DNA from: a virus
DNA length: 24,714 nt
Reading direction: 5' to 3' (one strand)
IMG/VR virus record: IMGVR_UViG_3300031638_000018
Location: 1 to 24,714 of that record
Part shown: one piece after another, positions 1 to 8,137 of the stretch
Layout of the letters: the number at the start of each line of letters is the position of its first letter
Position numbering within the stretch: position 1 is the stretch's first letter
Position numbers and translations under genes: made by a program
Notes under the pieces: generated by a model
Told to the model about the DNA's origin: nothing
What the model saw: the letters and a program-made list of their open reading frames with translations, nothing else
The model's database searches: none

Positions 1-627
1 AGAACTTGGGATGAAGTCTGGACAATAAATTCAGCAGCTGCTGTGTACGACACAGACAGAATGTTTATGTTAGACCCGGCAAGTCGTTTTTTTGATAGTA
101 ATGACGCTGGTAAACAAACCAGTGTTCTCACCAGAATACTTCCAGATGCTCAATATCCTGTTTACACTTGTGAACTGGACGAAAGAGTGCCGTCTGCTGT
201 GGTTTTTCCTATAGAAGAAGTCTGCAACGCTACTGGTTGTGCTTATCTTAATAACACAGTCGCTTACGCAATAGCGTTTGCTTTGTGGAACGAAGTAGAG
301 TCTATTGACTTGTACGGCATAGATTTTTCTTACAAAGAAAACATGCACTTTGCGGAAGCTGGCAGAGCTTGTGTTGAGTTTTGGATTTGTAAGTGCATGG
401 ACGCAGACATTACAGTAGGCATAAGTTCACGATCTACGGTGTTGGATTCCAACGTAGTAGCAACCGATAGGTTGTATGGTTTTCACAGACTAGACAAACC
501 GTTGGTAGCAGTGCCACACGAAGGCAAATGGATTATAGGTCCTTACGAAGACATTGACGAAAAGTTAAAAGAACACGGTTTAATATTAGACAGAGACGAA
601 GAACCACCAGAACCCTACAAAGGATGA
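1..627 (+). CDS. Partial Rossmann-like phage protein (DUF115/MptE-like flavour), 5' end cut by window
   Basis: The reading frame is open from base 1 (it begins R-T-W-D-E-V-W-T-I-N) and runs to the TGA at 625-627. The gene therefore starts before the window, and the GTG at 43 is not a convincing start. About 208 residues are visible. The motifs VWTIN near the left edge, then D-R-M-F-M-L-D, and later I-D-L-Y-G-I-D-F-S, resemble the Rossmann-like DUF115/MptE proteins, in which an aspartate follows YG. That resemblance is from memory of the family and the function is not established; a nucleotide-sugar or pterin-type ligand is only a guess. The stop overlaps the next start by ATGA, so the gene belongs to the structural operon and is probably co-translated with it. 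I am sure it is coding and unsure of its role. Confidence 0.85.
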   Translation, partial: RTWDEVWTINSAAAVYDTDRMFMLDPASRFFDSNDAGKQTSVLTRILPDAQYPVYTCELDERVPSAVVFPIEEVCNATGCAYLNNTVAYAIAFALWNEVESIDLYGIDFSYKENMHFAEAGRACVEFWICKCMDADITVGISSRSTVLDSNVVATDRLYGFHRLDKPLVAVPHEGKWIIGPYEDIDEKLKEHGLILDRDEEPPEPYKG

Positions 628-908
628 GTGACGGCTTCATACAATTAGGTCAAGTTGGGGTGCACACCACACACAACAAAGGACACGACCCAGAGTTTTG
701 GGCAGAACAAGCCACAAAGAAAATTTGTGAAATTTCTATGGATGCACCAGAGCATGTCAAACAACAAGCTATAGCTTTTCAAAACCAAGTTTATACTGTA
801 ATCTTACATAGTATTAAGAACGCAATAAATTCTAAAAATGTGACGTATGTGAATTTATTAAGGCAACAAGGTCATGAAGACATGGCTAAGATAATTAAGG
901 AGCTTTAA
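624..908 (+). CDS. Small conserved phage protein, unknown function
   Basis: This is a 94-residue protein starting at an ATG that overlaps the previous stop (ATGA), preceded by AAAGG as a weak ribosome site. It is soluble, with no signal peptide or membrane segment. The N-terminal part holds a T-H-N-K-G-H-D-P-E-F-W-A-E-Q-A stretch (about residues 15-30), followed by a mostly helical remainder ending in basic residues. Small proteins with a GH.PEFWAE-type motif occur next to structural genes in marine phages, as I recall, but I know no function for them. Its place between the Rossmann-like gene and virion genes suggests late expression. The call rests on tight packing and plausible composition. 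Confidence 0.8.
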   Translation: MSDGFIQLGQVGVHTTHNKGHDPEFWAEQATKKICEISMDAPEHVKQQAIAFQNQVYTVILHSIKNAINSKNVTYVNLLRQQGHEDMAKIIKEL

Positions 909-911
909 AAA

Positions 912-1337
912 ATGGCAATTACATCAGCAATAGCATCAAGTTTTAAACAAGAAATTCTTGTAGAAGGACACAATTTAACCAACGGAGCTGACTCAATAAA
1001 GTTAGCACTTTACACCTCATCAGCAACAATGGGAGCTAGTACAACAGCCTATTCAACCACGAATGAGGTGACTGGTACCAATTACACAGCAGCTGGAGCA
1101 GCACTTACTAATGTAACACCAGCATTGTCTGGCACTACAGCAATAGTAGACTTTGCTGATTTGACGTTTGGTACAGCTACAGTAACTGCTAGAGGTTGTT
1201 TGATTTACAACTCAACAAACTCAAACAAAGCCTTGGCTACTATTGATTTTGGTGGAGACAAAACAAGCACAGCTGGAGACTTCACCATAGTTTTTCCAGC
1301 AGCAAGTGCAACAGCCGCCATCATAAGAATAGCTTAA
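912..1337 (+). CDS. Probable virion structural protein (beta-rich, Ala/Thr-rich)
   Basis: A 141-residue protein starting three bases after the preceding stop, with GGAGC just upstream of the start. It is extremely rich in Ala, Thr, Ser and Gly and almost free of charged residues in the middle, as in beta-sandwich capsid decoration or tail-associated proteins. The second half contains R-G-C-L-I-Y-N-S-T and A-T-I-D-F-G-G-D-K, followed by A-G-D-F-T-I-V-F-P. That pattern is familiar from short phage proteins found beside tail and head genes. There is no signal peptide. It sits just before the gp10-like gene in the same direction. A decoration or head-tail role is inferred; the exact function is unknown. 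Confidence 0.75.
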   Translation: MAITSAIASSFKQEILVEGHNLTNGADSIKLALYTSSATMGASTTAYSTTNEVTGTNYTAAGAALTNVTPALSGTTAIVDFADLTFGTATVTARGCLIYNSTNSNKALATIDFGGDKTSTAGDFTIVFPAASATAAIIRIA

Positions 1338-1366
1338 ATTAATTTTAGTAATGGTAGAGTTAAGAG

Positions 1367-3256
1367 ATGCCACTCACAAAATTTAATTTTAAACCGGGCA
1401 TAAACAAGGAAGAAACCGATTACTCCAACGAGAATGGTTGGGTAGACGGTAACTTAGTACGCTTTAGAAAAGGTGGCGTAGAAAAAGTAGGCGGTTGGGC
1501 AAAGAAAAGTACCAACGTATTTTTTGACACAGCCAGAGCATTACACAGTTGGATTTCATTGGGTGGTGCACGCTATCTAGGATTTGGTACCACTTCTAAA
1601 TATTACATAGACAACGGTGGCAGTTACAATGATGTTACTCCCATAAGAGCTACTACAACCAATGGTATTGTATTTTCAGCTACCGATGGTTCATCTTTAA
1701 TTACAGCTACAGACTCAGATCATGGAGCTGTTGTTGGTGATTGGGTTACATTGGCTGGAGCAGTGTCACTTGGTGGTGTTATTACAGCTACGGTACTAAA
1801 CAAAGAATACCAGATTAACGGTGTTGGTTCTGCAAACGTATTTACATTCACAGCCACAGATTCTGCTGGCGATGCTGTTACAGCCAATAGTAGCGACAGT
1901 AATAATGGCGGAGCTGGAGCTGATGCTGTTTACCAAATAAATTCTGGATTGGATGTTTTTGTACAATCAGCTGGTTGGGGTTCTGGAACATGGAGTGCCA
2001 GTACATTCGGCTCTACAAGTGCTTTGTCTGCTAATGGTCAATTAAGGTTATGGACACACGACAATTTTGGAGAGAATTTAATCATTAACCCAAGAGCTGG
2101 AAGCATCTACAGGTGGGTAGAAGATGATGGCTTAGACACCAGAGCTGTAGCTCTGAATACTACTTCTGGTGCAAACTTAGTACCTACCGTTGCTTTACAA
2201 GTTATTACATCAGAGACTGACAGGCATTTGATAGTATTAGGAGCTGACCCTATATCTGGCAGTGCCAGAACTGGTACGCTAGACCCAATGCTTGTAGCCT
2301 TTAGTGACCAAGAAAATGAATTAGAGTTTGAACCACTGTCTACCAACTCTGCTGGTTCTCTTAGATTATCAAGTGGCTCTTTAATCGTAGGTGGTCTTAA
2401 ATCAAGACAAGAAGTATTGATTTGGACAGACACAAGTTTGTACAGCATGACTTTTATAGGACCTCCGTTGATCTTTGCTGTAAACCTTATTAACGAAGGT
2501 GCTGGATTAATAGGACCCAAAGCTGTAGTCAATGCTTCCAATGGTGTCTATTACATGTCAAAAAATGGTTTTTACTTTTACAACGGTGCTGTACAAAAAC
2601 TGCCTTGTTCGGTGCAAGATTATGTTTTTTCTGATCTGAACTTAACACAAGCGTACAAATGTCACATTGCATTGAACAGTGAGTTTTCTGAAGTGTGGTT
2701 CTTTTATCCTTCTATAGAAGATGGCACTAATGAAATTTCACGTTATGCAATATACAACTACGAAGAAAACTCTTGGTCTATAGGTTCTTTGGTAAGACAC
2801 GCTTGGCTGGATGCTGGTATAGAAAACAAACCAATAGCGTCTGGTATAAGTTCTTCTGTTAACTGTTTGTTTACACACGAGACTGGTTTTAACGATGACA
2901 CAAGTGCTATGGATGGTGTGTTTATAGAGTCAGCAGACATTGATATAGCAGATGGTGAGAACTTTGCTTTTGTAAAAAAAGTAATACCAGATGTCTTGTT
3001 TGCTACACAGACAGGCACTAATCCTTCTCCAGCCATGAACATAGTTGTTAAAAGCAGAGACTTTAATGGCGACTCTTTGACAACAAACTCAACCACACAG
3101 GTTACTACTACTTCTACTTACTCTAATCTAAGAGCAAGAAGCAGACAGTTGGTATTGAGGTTTGAGTCCGATGACGACAACACCGTTGACAGAAAAGACT
3201 ACAAGTGGAGATTGGGAGCTACACGTTTGGATGTGCAGCCGTCTGGTAGAAGATAA
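1367..3256 (+). CDS. P22 gp10-like tail hub / packaged-DNA stabilisation protein
   Basis: A 629-residue protein. The N-terminus has the signature seen in this group: F-K-P-G-I-N-K-E-E-T at about residues 7-16, then G-W-V-D-G-N-L-V-R-F-R and G-G-V-E-K-V-G-G-W up to about residue 45. Phage proteins with this opening are commonly classed with P22 gp10, which closes the portal and stabilises packaged DNA in short-tailed phages. The remainder is beta-rich and Ser/Thr/Asn-rich, with repeated W-x-x-G-S and N-x-x-S patterns expected of a propeller or beta scaffold. AAGAG precedes the ATG. The gene ends in TAATG with the next gene. The family assignment is moderately sure. A generic tail-tube or hub protein is the alternative. 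Confidence 0.75.
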   Translation: MPLTKFNFKPGINKEETDYSNENGWVDGNLVRFRKGGVEKVGGWAKKSTNVFFDTARALHSWISLGGARYLGFGTTSKYYIDNGGSYNDVTPIRATTTNGIVFSATDGSSLITATDSDHGAVVGDWVTLAGAVSLGGVITATVLNKEYQINGVGSANVFTFTATDSAGDAVTANSSDSNNGGAGADAVYQINSGLDVFVQSAGWGSGTWSASTFGSTSALSANGQLRLWTHDNFGENLIINPRAGSIYRWVEDDGLDTRAVALNTTSGANLVPTVALQVITSETDRHLIVLGADPISGSARTGTLDPMLVAFSDQENELEFEPLSTNSAGSLRLSSGSLIVGGLKSRQEVLIWTDTSLYSMTFIGPPLIFAVNLINEGAGLIGPKAVVNASNGVYYMSKNGFYFYNGAVQKLPCSVQDYVFSDLNLTQAYKCHIALNSEFSEVWFFYPSIEDGTNEISRYAIYNYEENSWSIGSLVRHAWLDAGIENKPIASGISSSVNCLFTHETGFNDDTSAMDGVFIESADIDIADGENFAFVKKVIPDVLFATQTGTNPSPAMNIVVKSRDFNGDSLTTNSTTQVTTTSTYSNLRARSRQLVLRFESDDDNTVDRKDYKWRLGATRLDVQPSGRR

Positions 3257-3624
3257 TGGGTAAGTTACTAGAAACCAGATTGCCAATAGCACAGGGCAAC
3301 ATGGTGTCTATAGACACTTTCAATCGTTTGGTTCGTATAATGGAACTAAACTTAGGACGCTTTGACACTACTGCTACGCCACAATACACAGACGTTGAGC
3401 GTAATTCTTCTTCTTTTAGTGCTGGTGACGTTATCTGGAACACCACGACAGAAGAGTTGCAAGTTTATGATGGCGATGCTTGGGTAAACCTGTCGGTAGG
3501 TCCTCAATTTGGCTTAGAAGCCAAGGCTTCAATAGGAGCTGTTACAGTAACCCTTGATGGGAATGTAACGGTAAACATAACGGGTCCTGTCTATGGATGG
3601 GATAAGGAACAATGGTACACATGA
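3256..3624 (+). CDS. Small virion-associated protein, possibly frame-broken at its 3' end
   Basis: A 122-residue protein whose ATG shares one base with the preceding stop (TAATG), implying coupled translation. Residues 55-80 carry a beta motif, S-A-G-D-V-I-W-N-T-T followed by L-Q-V-Y-D-G-D-A-W-V, seen in tail-fibre and neck-type phage proteins. The C-terminal part is V-T-V-N-I-T-G-P-V-Y-G-W and then stops soon after an abrupt D-K-E-Q-W-Y-T. Immediately downstream another frame reads on in protein-like style to 3673, so the true protein may be about 20 residues longer (see the separate entry). The function is unknown; its place among structural genes suggests a virion component. Confidence 0.75.
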   Translation: MGKLLETRLPIAQGNMVSIDTFNRLVRIMELNLGRFDTTATPQYTDVERNSSSFSAGDVIWNTTTEELQVYDGDAWVNLSVGPQFGLEAKASIGAVTVTLDGNVTVNITGPVYGWDKEQWYT

Positions 3625-3673
3625 CATTGCTGAAGTTGGTGCTACAATAAGCACAGATTCGGTTAAGATATAA
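3611..3673 (+). other. Possible out-of-frame C-terminal continuation of the 3256 gene
   Basis: In the frame beginning at 3611 the DNA reads N-G-T-H-D-I-A-E-V-G-A-T-I-S-T-D-S-V-K-I and then TAA at 3671-3673. This looks like genuine coding sequence and not like a spacer. If joined to the 3256 gene by a one-base shift near the GGATGGGATAAGG stretch (3593-3608), the protein would end 12 bases before the next ATG with AAAAAGG between them. That matches the tight spacing elsewhere in this operon. It could be an assembly or sequencing indel, a real mutation, or a programmed shift. Confidence 0.4.
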
Positions 3674-3685
3674 AAAGGTAAGATT

Positions 3686-5989
3686 ATGGCGATGAGCGAA
3701 GAACTACAAAGAAGAATAAGCAACCTAACAGGTGATGAGGCTGGTCTTTATAATCCAGAGCCACAACAGTCTTTTATGATGGCTTCTGGACAAAGTGATC
3801 CTTATGCTGGCTTAGAACTTCCTGACACAGAATACTTACGAAACAGACAAGCAAGTGGTCCAGCTGTTTTTCAAAACCAAGATATTAAAGAGCTTTTGGC
3901 AGATTACGCTGGTCGTATAGCTGATGGTGAGCCTAAATTAGTTCAAGATGCACAAAGCTACATACCTATACTAGAACAAAGAACTGGTTTGAACAGAGAC
4001 GATCCGCAATTTCAAAACATGTTACAGATGGCTGTAAACAGAGAAACACGAACAGACACATCAATACCTGAAGTGGTTGCAACTGGTAGAATGGAAGATT
4101 CTCCAGAAACCATAGCGCAAAGAGCACAAGACCAAGAATTAAGAGCCTATCAAGAACGAGCCAGAACCGCACCAAGCATGGCTCCAATGAATCCCATGAG
4201 AGATCAAATGGAAGCGGTTGCTCCAGACATGGGAACCGATCAAAAATTGATTGAGTTGCAAAAAGCAATTAATGAACTGCAACAACAAAAGTCAATGACC
4301 AATGACCCAGAAGAAATAGAAGCGTTGGACAATTTGATAGAAGCCGCTACAACAAAAGCATTGGCACCACAGGCTGAAATTATAGATCAATTGTCGCAAA
4401 CTGGTGGCGAAGACAACATGATGGCTCACGTTAGGACAGGTGACATAAATGTTTCTGCCGAGATGTTAGAGAACAACCCACAACTTGAAGACGCTATAGA
4501 AAGAGCAGCTTTGGACAAAGGCATAGACCCAGAGTCTATGGTTTATGGCTCAGGCGTAGCCAGTCTAAATGTTTACACAGGTGCTGAAGAGCATGGTTTC
4601 ATGAAGAAATTAGGCAAAAGTTTAAAAAAAGTAGCAAAAACAGTAGCACCTATTGTTGGTCCTTTAGCTAATTTTATACCCGGTGTAGGACCTTTGATGA
4701 GTGCTGCTATTGCAGCTGGAACCACTAAACTGGGTGGTGGCAGTTGGAAAGACGCATTGAAATCAGGTGTTACAAGTTACGGAGTGGGTAAGTTAACTTC
4801 AGGCATTGGCAGTTTAGGAACAGGAGCTGATGCTGCAACAGCTGGAGCAAAAACCAGCGGTAATTTATTTTCAAGAATGAAAAGCGGTATAGGTAGTATT
4901 TTTAATCCTGAAGAGGGAGCAAAAGGTATCTTTGGTGGCAGTTTAGGACCAAACATAAGACGTGGTATAGGCAGTATATTTCAACCACAAGCTCAAATGA
5001 CACCAGAAGCATACGAACAACTTACTCCAGAACAACAAGCTGCTTACGATGCTTCACAACCTCAATTTAGCGGTTTGTTTGGAAAAGACAGTATTGCAGA
5101 TAAATTATTTAACGTAGACCCAAACAAAGGAACTGGACCTTTAAGTTTTCTTACTGGACCACAGCAATATGATAAAGACGGCAACCCTATTCAAAGTTCT
5201 TTCATGACAAACACAGGCGGTGGATTAAGTGGCATGGGCATGTTGGGCATAGGAGCTTTGTCTGCTGGACTCGGTAAGTTGGCTTACGAAGACACTAAAA
5301 AAGACAAAGGCTTACAGTTAACACCTTTAAACACAATGAACGCAACGGGTCGATACAACTTAGAAGCGGAGATCGCCAGAAGAATGGGTCAACAAGCACC
5401 CAACCCTACTGAGTTTGGTTTGCTACCAGCCAACACAATGCCACAACTGAGTGGTGGTCAACCAAGACCAGAAGAACAAGTCATGGCAGCAGCTATGGGT
5501 GGTGAAGTAATGAACTACCAAGACGGTGGTGCTGCACAATACCCAAACAAAGGTTTGGAATCTTTGGCTAAAGTAGCACCAGAAGCTGTAAGAGCTATGG
5601 GTTACAACATGGGTGGACAGGCAATGATGCCTATGAACTACAACATGGGTGGACAGGCAATGATGCCTATGAACTACAACATGGGTGGTCAAGCAATGAT
5701 GCCTATGGCTTATGCTGAAGGTGGCAACGTAGCCATGGAAGACTTTGATAGAATGAACGGAAGAATAAACGGAGAAGGAACAGAAACCAGTGATGACATA
5801 CCAGCTATGCTTTCAGATGGTGAGTTTGTAATGACAGGTCAAGCCGTCAGAGGTGCTGGTTCTTATTCAATGAACAACGATGGCGGTATATTGACGTTAA
5901 GTCCGTCTGGCAGTCCTGACAGAGAAGCTGGAACCGATACCATGTATCAACTAATGGAGGCTTTTAGCGGTCAAGCAAGACCAGCTTAG
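3686..5989 (+). CDS. Large virion protein with helical N-half and LSDGEFVMT motif
   Basis: A 767-residue protein; AAAAAGG lies just upstream of the ATG. Residues 1-300 are polar, helical and rich in Gln/Glu. Around 305-350 lies a Lys-rich amphipathic segment followed by a hydrophobic Gly/Ala/Pro stretch (V-G-P-L-A-N-F-I-P-G-V-G-P-L), which could insert in a membrane. Residues 640-675 are three 12-residue tandem repeats. The C-terminus holds D-D-I-P-A-M-L-S-D-G-E-F-V-M-T (about 704-718) followed by an R-G-A-G; this module recurs at the C-termini of large phage structural proteins. There is no enzymatic motif. An internal-virion or ejection protein is inferred from size, composition and position. 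The Met/Gln/Gly richness is unusual. Confidence 0.8.
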   Translation: MAMSEELQRRISNLTGDEAGLYNPEPQQSFMMASGQSDPYAGLELPDTEYLRNRQASGPAVFQNQDIKELLADYAGRIADGEPKLVQDAQSYIPILEQRTGLNRDDPQFQNMLQMAVNRETRTDTSIPEVVATGRMEDSPETIAQRAQDQELRAYQERARTAPSMAPMNPMRDQMEAVAPDMGTDQKLIELQKAINELQQQKSMTNDPEEIEALDNLIEAATTKALAPQAEIIDQLSQTGGEDNMMAHVRTGDINVSAEMLENNPQLEDAIERAALDKGIDPESMVYGSGVASLNVYTGAEEHGFMKKLGKSLKKVAKTVAPIVGPLANFIPGVGPLMSAAIAAGTTKLGGGSWKDALKSGVTSYGVGKLTSGIGSLGTGADAATAGAKTSGNLFSRMKSGIGSIFNPEEGAKGIFGGSLGPNIRRGIGSIFQPQAQMTPEAYEQLTPEQQAAYDASQPQFSGLFGKDSIADKLFNVDPNKGTGPLSFLTGPQQYDKDGNPIQSSFMTNTGGGLSGMGMLGIGALSAGLGKLAYEDTKKDKGLQLTPLNTMNATGRYNLEAEIARRMGQQAPNPTEFGLLPANTMPQLSGGQPRPEEQVMAAAMGGEVMNYQDGGAAQYPNKGLESLAKVAPEAVRAMGYNMGGQAMMPMNYNMGGQAMMPMNYNMGGQAMMPMAYAEGGNVAMEDFDRMNGRINGEGTETSDDIPAMLSDGEFVMTGQAVRGAGSYSMNNDGGILTLSPSGSPDREAGTDTMYQLMEAFSGQARPA
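5603..5710 (+). repeat. Three tandem 36-bp coding repeats (12-residue unit)
   Basis: The unit encodes Y-N-M-G-G-Q-A-M-M-P-M-N. Copies 5603-5638 and 5639-5674 are identical in DNA. The third (5675-5710) differs at GGT/GGA and CAA/CAG and ends in Ala instead of Asn. Identity at synonymous sites points to recent duplication by slippage or unequal recombination. The repeat stays in frame within the 3686 gene. Confidence 0.95.
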
Positions 5990-5998
5990 AGAAACAAT

Positions 5999-8137
5999 AT
6001 GTCATTTAACATGGATAGATTTAGATTTTTAGACGCTCCAGCACTGCCACAAGCTCAAGTAATGCCTCAAGTAGCACAACCTTTTCAAATGCCACAAGGT
6101 ATAGCTGGTTTAAACACACAAAACCAATTTACATTGCCCAGTGGTGAAACCATTGACTTGGCACAGATACAAGCTAATTTAGCTGGTTTAAATATACCGG
6201 GTATGCAATTGCCTTCACCTGTAGCTCAACAAATTAATCCAGATGGTATGATGCAGCCTACAATACCACCTGTGTCAGCAGTTGAAGGTATTGATCCATT
6301 TGCACCATCTGTTAATGCTGTAAACACACCTGTAAGTATGCAACCAGAAAGCATGAATGAATTGGCTGCATCACAAGATAAATTTGCACAACCTAGGGAA
6401 ATGGGAACAGCGATGGGAGCTACTATGGCTGGAGAGATGCCTAGAGATTTGAGTTCTTTAGCTAGTAATTTTAATTTACCCAATAATCAAGCACCTGTAG
6501 CTGCACCAATGCCTTCACCTGTAGCTGCACCAATGCCTTCACCTGTAGCTGCACCAATGCCTTCACCTGTAGCTGCACCAATGCCTTCACCTGTAGCTGC
6601 ATCTTTAGGTATGCCAACTGCTATGGCTATGGCACCACCAACACCAATGTCTTCAGACTTACTAACTGGTGCTACAACTCAGCCTATTAATTTACCCACT
6701 CCAGTAGAGCAACCATTAGCACCCTACACAGGTGCTGGACAGACTGAATCACCGAACTACATTCCTGAAGTTACAAGAAACGAAACTGGAATGGACGCAA
6801 CAACCCAACAGTTGTTGTTCGGTTTAGATGGACAAGGTGGATTTATACCGGGAGCCATGCAAGCAGCAGAAAAGACTTTCTTTAATGCCGATGGCACTCC
6901 AAGAGTCGTAGAAGAACAAAGAGCTGGTTTCTCAGGAGATCAAACCTCTGGCATGGATTTAACGAGAGCCAATGTTGGTTCACAAAATCGTTTCTTGCAA
7001 GGTGCTGAAGGTGCTTTTGGACAAGGCGTTAGCGATATAGGGCAAGGCATACAAAGAGGCAGAGGCTATCAAGAACAAGGATTAGGAGCCATACAAGGCG
7101 GTATAGGCGGCTTGAAAGGTGAATTGGGTGGCGTAGAAGGCATACAAAGAGGAGCTGCTGGTGAATTTGGACAACAAGTAGGTGGCATAGCCGATAGAGG
7201 TATAAACGCTACTGAAAGATTTGGCAACAGATTGGGTGAGTCAGAAAACCTAATGAGAGGCACCACGGGTGCTTACGACCAATCGATGACGGATCAATTC
7301 TACAACCCTTACGAAGACAAAGTGGTACAACAAACCATAGACGATGTGTTGGAGTCTGGTGACAAACAAGACATGGCTGCTAGAGCCAGAGACATACAAA
7401 CGGGCGGTGAGTCTGCGTTTGGTTCTAGGGCAAGATTAGGAGCTTCTGAGAGAAGAGAAGCGTTAGGCAGAGGTTTGGGTGAAGCACTGAGTGGTATACG
7501 TTCCAGAGGCTTCTCAGAGGCTCAACAGACGGGTATGGGTGAGTTTGCTAGGCAAAGACAAGCAGAAAGAGCAGCATCTTCTGGTCTGGCTGGTTTGTCT
7601 GGTGCCAGACTTGGAGCACAACAAAACTTAGGCAGTCAGTTAACTGGTCTGGCTGGTCAACAATTAGCCTCCCAACAAAACTTAGGTTCCTCGTTGACTG
7701 GCTTGGCTGGTACAAGATTTGGTGCAGCACAGACGGGTGCTGGTGCCCTTAGTAACATGGGCAACTTAGAATCGCAGTACGGTCAACAATTAGCCAACGC
7801 TCAGTTTGGTTTGGGTAGCAACCTACAAGGACTCGGATCACAAACACAACAGGCTGGAGCGTTTGATGCTGGTCAGCTAATGGGTCAAGGTGGACTGCAA
7901 CAACAACAAGCACAGGCTGTCTTGGATGCACAGAGAGCGAACGCTCTGACGGCACAAGCGGCTCCGTTGGCACAATACCAAGCACTGTCACCGTTTATAA
8001 ACATGGCACCGAAAGGCTCGTTCCAAACCAGCACAAGGTTCACTCCTAGACCGAGTGCAATGATGCAAGGCATTAACACAGGACTCGGAGCGTTTGGAGC
8101 CTTTGGCAGTATGGCTAGAGGAACGAGGGCAACGTAA
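5999..8137 (+). CDS. Large low-complexity virion protein (Pro/Gln-rich N-half, Gly/Gln-rich C-half)
   Basis: A 712-residue protein starting nine bases after the previous stop. Residues 1-260 are Pro/Met/Ala/Gln-rich with four exact V-A-A-P-M-P-S-P repeats (about 167-198). The centre is Gly-rich helical sequence of the G-x-G-I-Q-R-G type. At about 433-482 lies F-Y-N-P-Y-E-D-K-V-V-Q-Q-T-I-D-D, then a G-G-E-S-A-F-G-S-R-A-R-L-G stretch, a module seen in large structural proteins of many phages. Residues 520-600 contain a looser 18-19 residue repeat around L-T-G-L-A-G and A-Q-Q-N-L-G. There is no catalytic motif, signal peptide or clear membrane span. An internal core or ejection role is inferred. 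It ends in TAATG with the next gene. Confidence 0.8.
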   Translation: MSFNMDRFRFLDAPALPQAQVMPQVAQPFQMPQGIAGLNTQNQFTLPSGETIDLAQIQANLAGLNIPGMQLPSPVAQQINPDGMMQPTIPPVSAVEGIDPFAPSVNAVNTPVSMQPESMNELAASQDKFAQPREMGTAMGATMAGEMPRDLSSLASNFNLPNNQAPVAAPMPSPVAAPMPSPVAAPMPSPVAAPMPSPVAASLGMPTAMAMAPPTPMSSDLLTGATTQPINLPTPVEQPLAPYTGAGQTESPNYIPEVTRNETGMDATTQQLLFGLDGQGGFIPGAMQAAEKTFFNADGTPRVVEEQRAGFSGDQTSGMDLTRANVGSQNRFLQGAEGAFGQGVSDIGQGIQRGRGYQEQGLGAIQGGIGGLKGELGGVEGIQRGAAGEFGQQVGGIADRGINATERFGNRLGESENLMRGTTGAYDQSMTDQFYNPYEDKVVQQTIDDVLESGDKQDMAARARDIQTGGESAFGSRARLGASERREALGRGLGEALSGIRSRGFSEAQQTGMGEFARQRQAERAASSGLAGLSGARLGAQQNLGSQLTGLAGQQLASQQNLGSSLTGLAGTRFGAAQTGAGALSNMGNLESQYGQQLANAQFGLGSNLQGLGSQTQQAGAFDAGQLMGQGGLQQQQAQAVLDAQRANALTAQAAPLAQYQALSPFINMAPKGSFQTSTRFTPRPSAMMQGINTGLGAFGAFGSMARGTRAT
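6497..6592 (+). repeat. Four exact tandem 24-bp coding repeats (8-residue unit)
   Basis: The unit starts GTAGCTGCACCAATG and encodes V-A-A-P-M-P-S-P. It is present in four identical copies (6497-6520, 6521-6544, 6545-6568, 6569-6592), followed by nine bases of a fifth. A single related C-C-T-T-C-A-C-C-T-G-T-A-G-C-T occurs upstream near 6212. Perfect identity suggests a young, slippage-prone array inside the 5999 gene, probably a flexible linker. Confidence 0.95.

Noticed and set aside
5423-5692. 89-codon minus-strand frame with T-H-V-V-V-H-R-H-H repeats
   Set aside because: Antisense shadow of the 36-bp coding repeats in the 3686 gene.
5603-6592. Possible CRISPR-like direct repeats
   Set aside because: The 36-bp and 24-bp units are contiguous, without spacers, and stay in frame inside virion genes.
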